Shown: positions 63,635 to 64,000 of the stretch, piece by piece | Layout: each line of letters begins with the position of its first letter | How positions within the stretch are numbered: the first letter of the stretch is position 1 | Origin: Comamonas serinivorans | Lineage (GTDB): Bacteria; Pseudomonadota; Gammaproteobacteria; Burkholderiales; Burkholderiaceae_C | Reading direction: 5' to 3' | Length of the DNA: 64,000 nucleotides | Assembly: GCF_002158865.1 (NCBI RefSeq) | Contig: NZ_CP021455.1 | Coordinates: forward strand, 186,001 to 250,000 | Program-made: the position numbers and the translations under genes | The notes under the pieces: model-generated | What the model saw: only the letters and a program-made list of their open reading frames with translations | Databases searched by the model: none | What the model was told of the DNA's origin: nothing

Positions 63635-64000
63635 ATGAATCATTTGGTTTTTGACACCAGCACCGAGGTGATGTCGGTGGCCGTGCGGCACGGCGAGCGT
63701 GTGCGTGCCTGGCGCGGCGCAGGCGGGGCACAGGCCTCGGACCGCCTGATCCCCTGTGTGCTCGAGCTGCTGGACGAGCTGGGCTTGCGCCTGGCCGACC
63801 TGGACGTGATCGCGTTCGGGCAAGGGCCGGGGGCCTTCACCGGCCTGCGCGGCGCCTGTGCCGTGGCTCAGGGCTTGGCCTTTGGCGCCGGCAAGCCGGT
63901 GTTGCCCATCGGCAGCCTGCTGGCCGTGGCCGAAGCCGCCCGGCAACAGACCGGCGCCACGCAGGTACTGGCGGTGCTGGATGCGCGCATGAACGAGGTG
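63635..64000 (+). CDS. tsaB: tRNA threonylcarbamoyladenosine biosynthesis protein TsaB, N-terminal part
   Basis: The 122 visible codons start MNHLVFDTSTEVMSVAVRHG and contain FGQGPGAFTGLRGACAVAQG, the ASKHA-fold signature of TsaB. With TsaC/TsaD/TsaE it makes t6A37 in ANN-decoding tRNAs. The gene runs off the right end of the window. Confidence 0.93.
   Translation, partial: MNHLVFDTSTEVMSVAVRHGERVRAWRGAGGAQASDRLIPCVLELLDELGLRLADLDVIAFGQGPGAFTGLRGACAVAQGLAFGAGKPVLPIGSLLAVAEAARQQTGATQVLAVLDARMNEV

Overview
The window is GC-rich (roughly two thirds G+C by eye) and very probably comes from a betaproteobacterium of the order Burkholderiales, most likely family Comamonadaceae. This rests on the str/S10 ribosomal gene order, the paired fabB-fabA genes, the ManX-type EIIA plus HPr pair, the urease cluster with ureJ, and the style of the proteins. 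It is an inference; no 16S gene is present.

Layout. 1-2170 is a damaged type I restriction locus: the start of hsdR, an intact IS5-family element and a 3' remnant of hsdS. 2742-9490 holds a ycaC/pirin pair, a DUF1275 membrane protein, a LysR regulator, an M48 lipoprotein protease, and a thiolase with its zinc-ribbon/OB partner. 9548-19718 is a complete urease locus. ureA-ureJ-ureB-ureC-ureE-ureF-(monooxygenase-like)-ureG run on the minus strand. A divergent plus-strand unit carries a TonB receptor, a DUF4198 protein and ureD, which together suggest outer-membrane nickel import feeding urease. 19788-25139 contains a nitroreductase, a YgiW-like protein with a QseBC-like two-component system, and an SPFH protein. 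25225-37854 is a mixed metabolic and regulatory stretch: glycosyltransferase, sodC, NCS2 permease, flavin reductase, LysR, two lipoproteins with a divergent HTH protein, mmsA, a zinc-ribbon membrane protein and AraC. 37934-42418 holds fabA-fabB (minus) and pyk plus a class I fructose-bisphosphate aldolase (plus). 42769-45518 is an unusual three-gene minus-strand set: two unrecognised proteins and an ATP-dependent-ligase-like nucleotidyltransferase. 45814-56046 is the str and S10 ribosomal region (rpsL to rpsQ), with an abnormal serine-type tRNA-like sequence between fusA and tuf. 56257-64000 holds peroxiredoxin, GNAT, TlpA-like, EIIA/HPr, pepP, purE, a thioredoxin-TPR protein, a two-domain lipoprotein and the start of tsaB.

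The most striking feature is not a gene. Nineteen copies of a 45-46 bp palindrome lie between genes across the whole window. Each starts with GTA(T/C) and ends with ATAC; most carry TTGCCGTT and AACGGCAA in the two arms. The remaining stem positions change from copy to copy, yet in most copies the two arms change together, so the hairpin is kept while the sequence is not. Copies lie downstream of at least one gene, never inside a gene and never between two divergent genes, and several sit beside ordinary terminators, so they are not terminators themselves.
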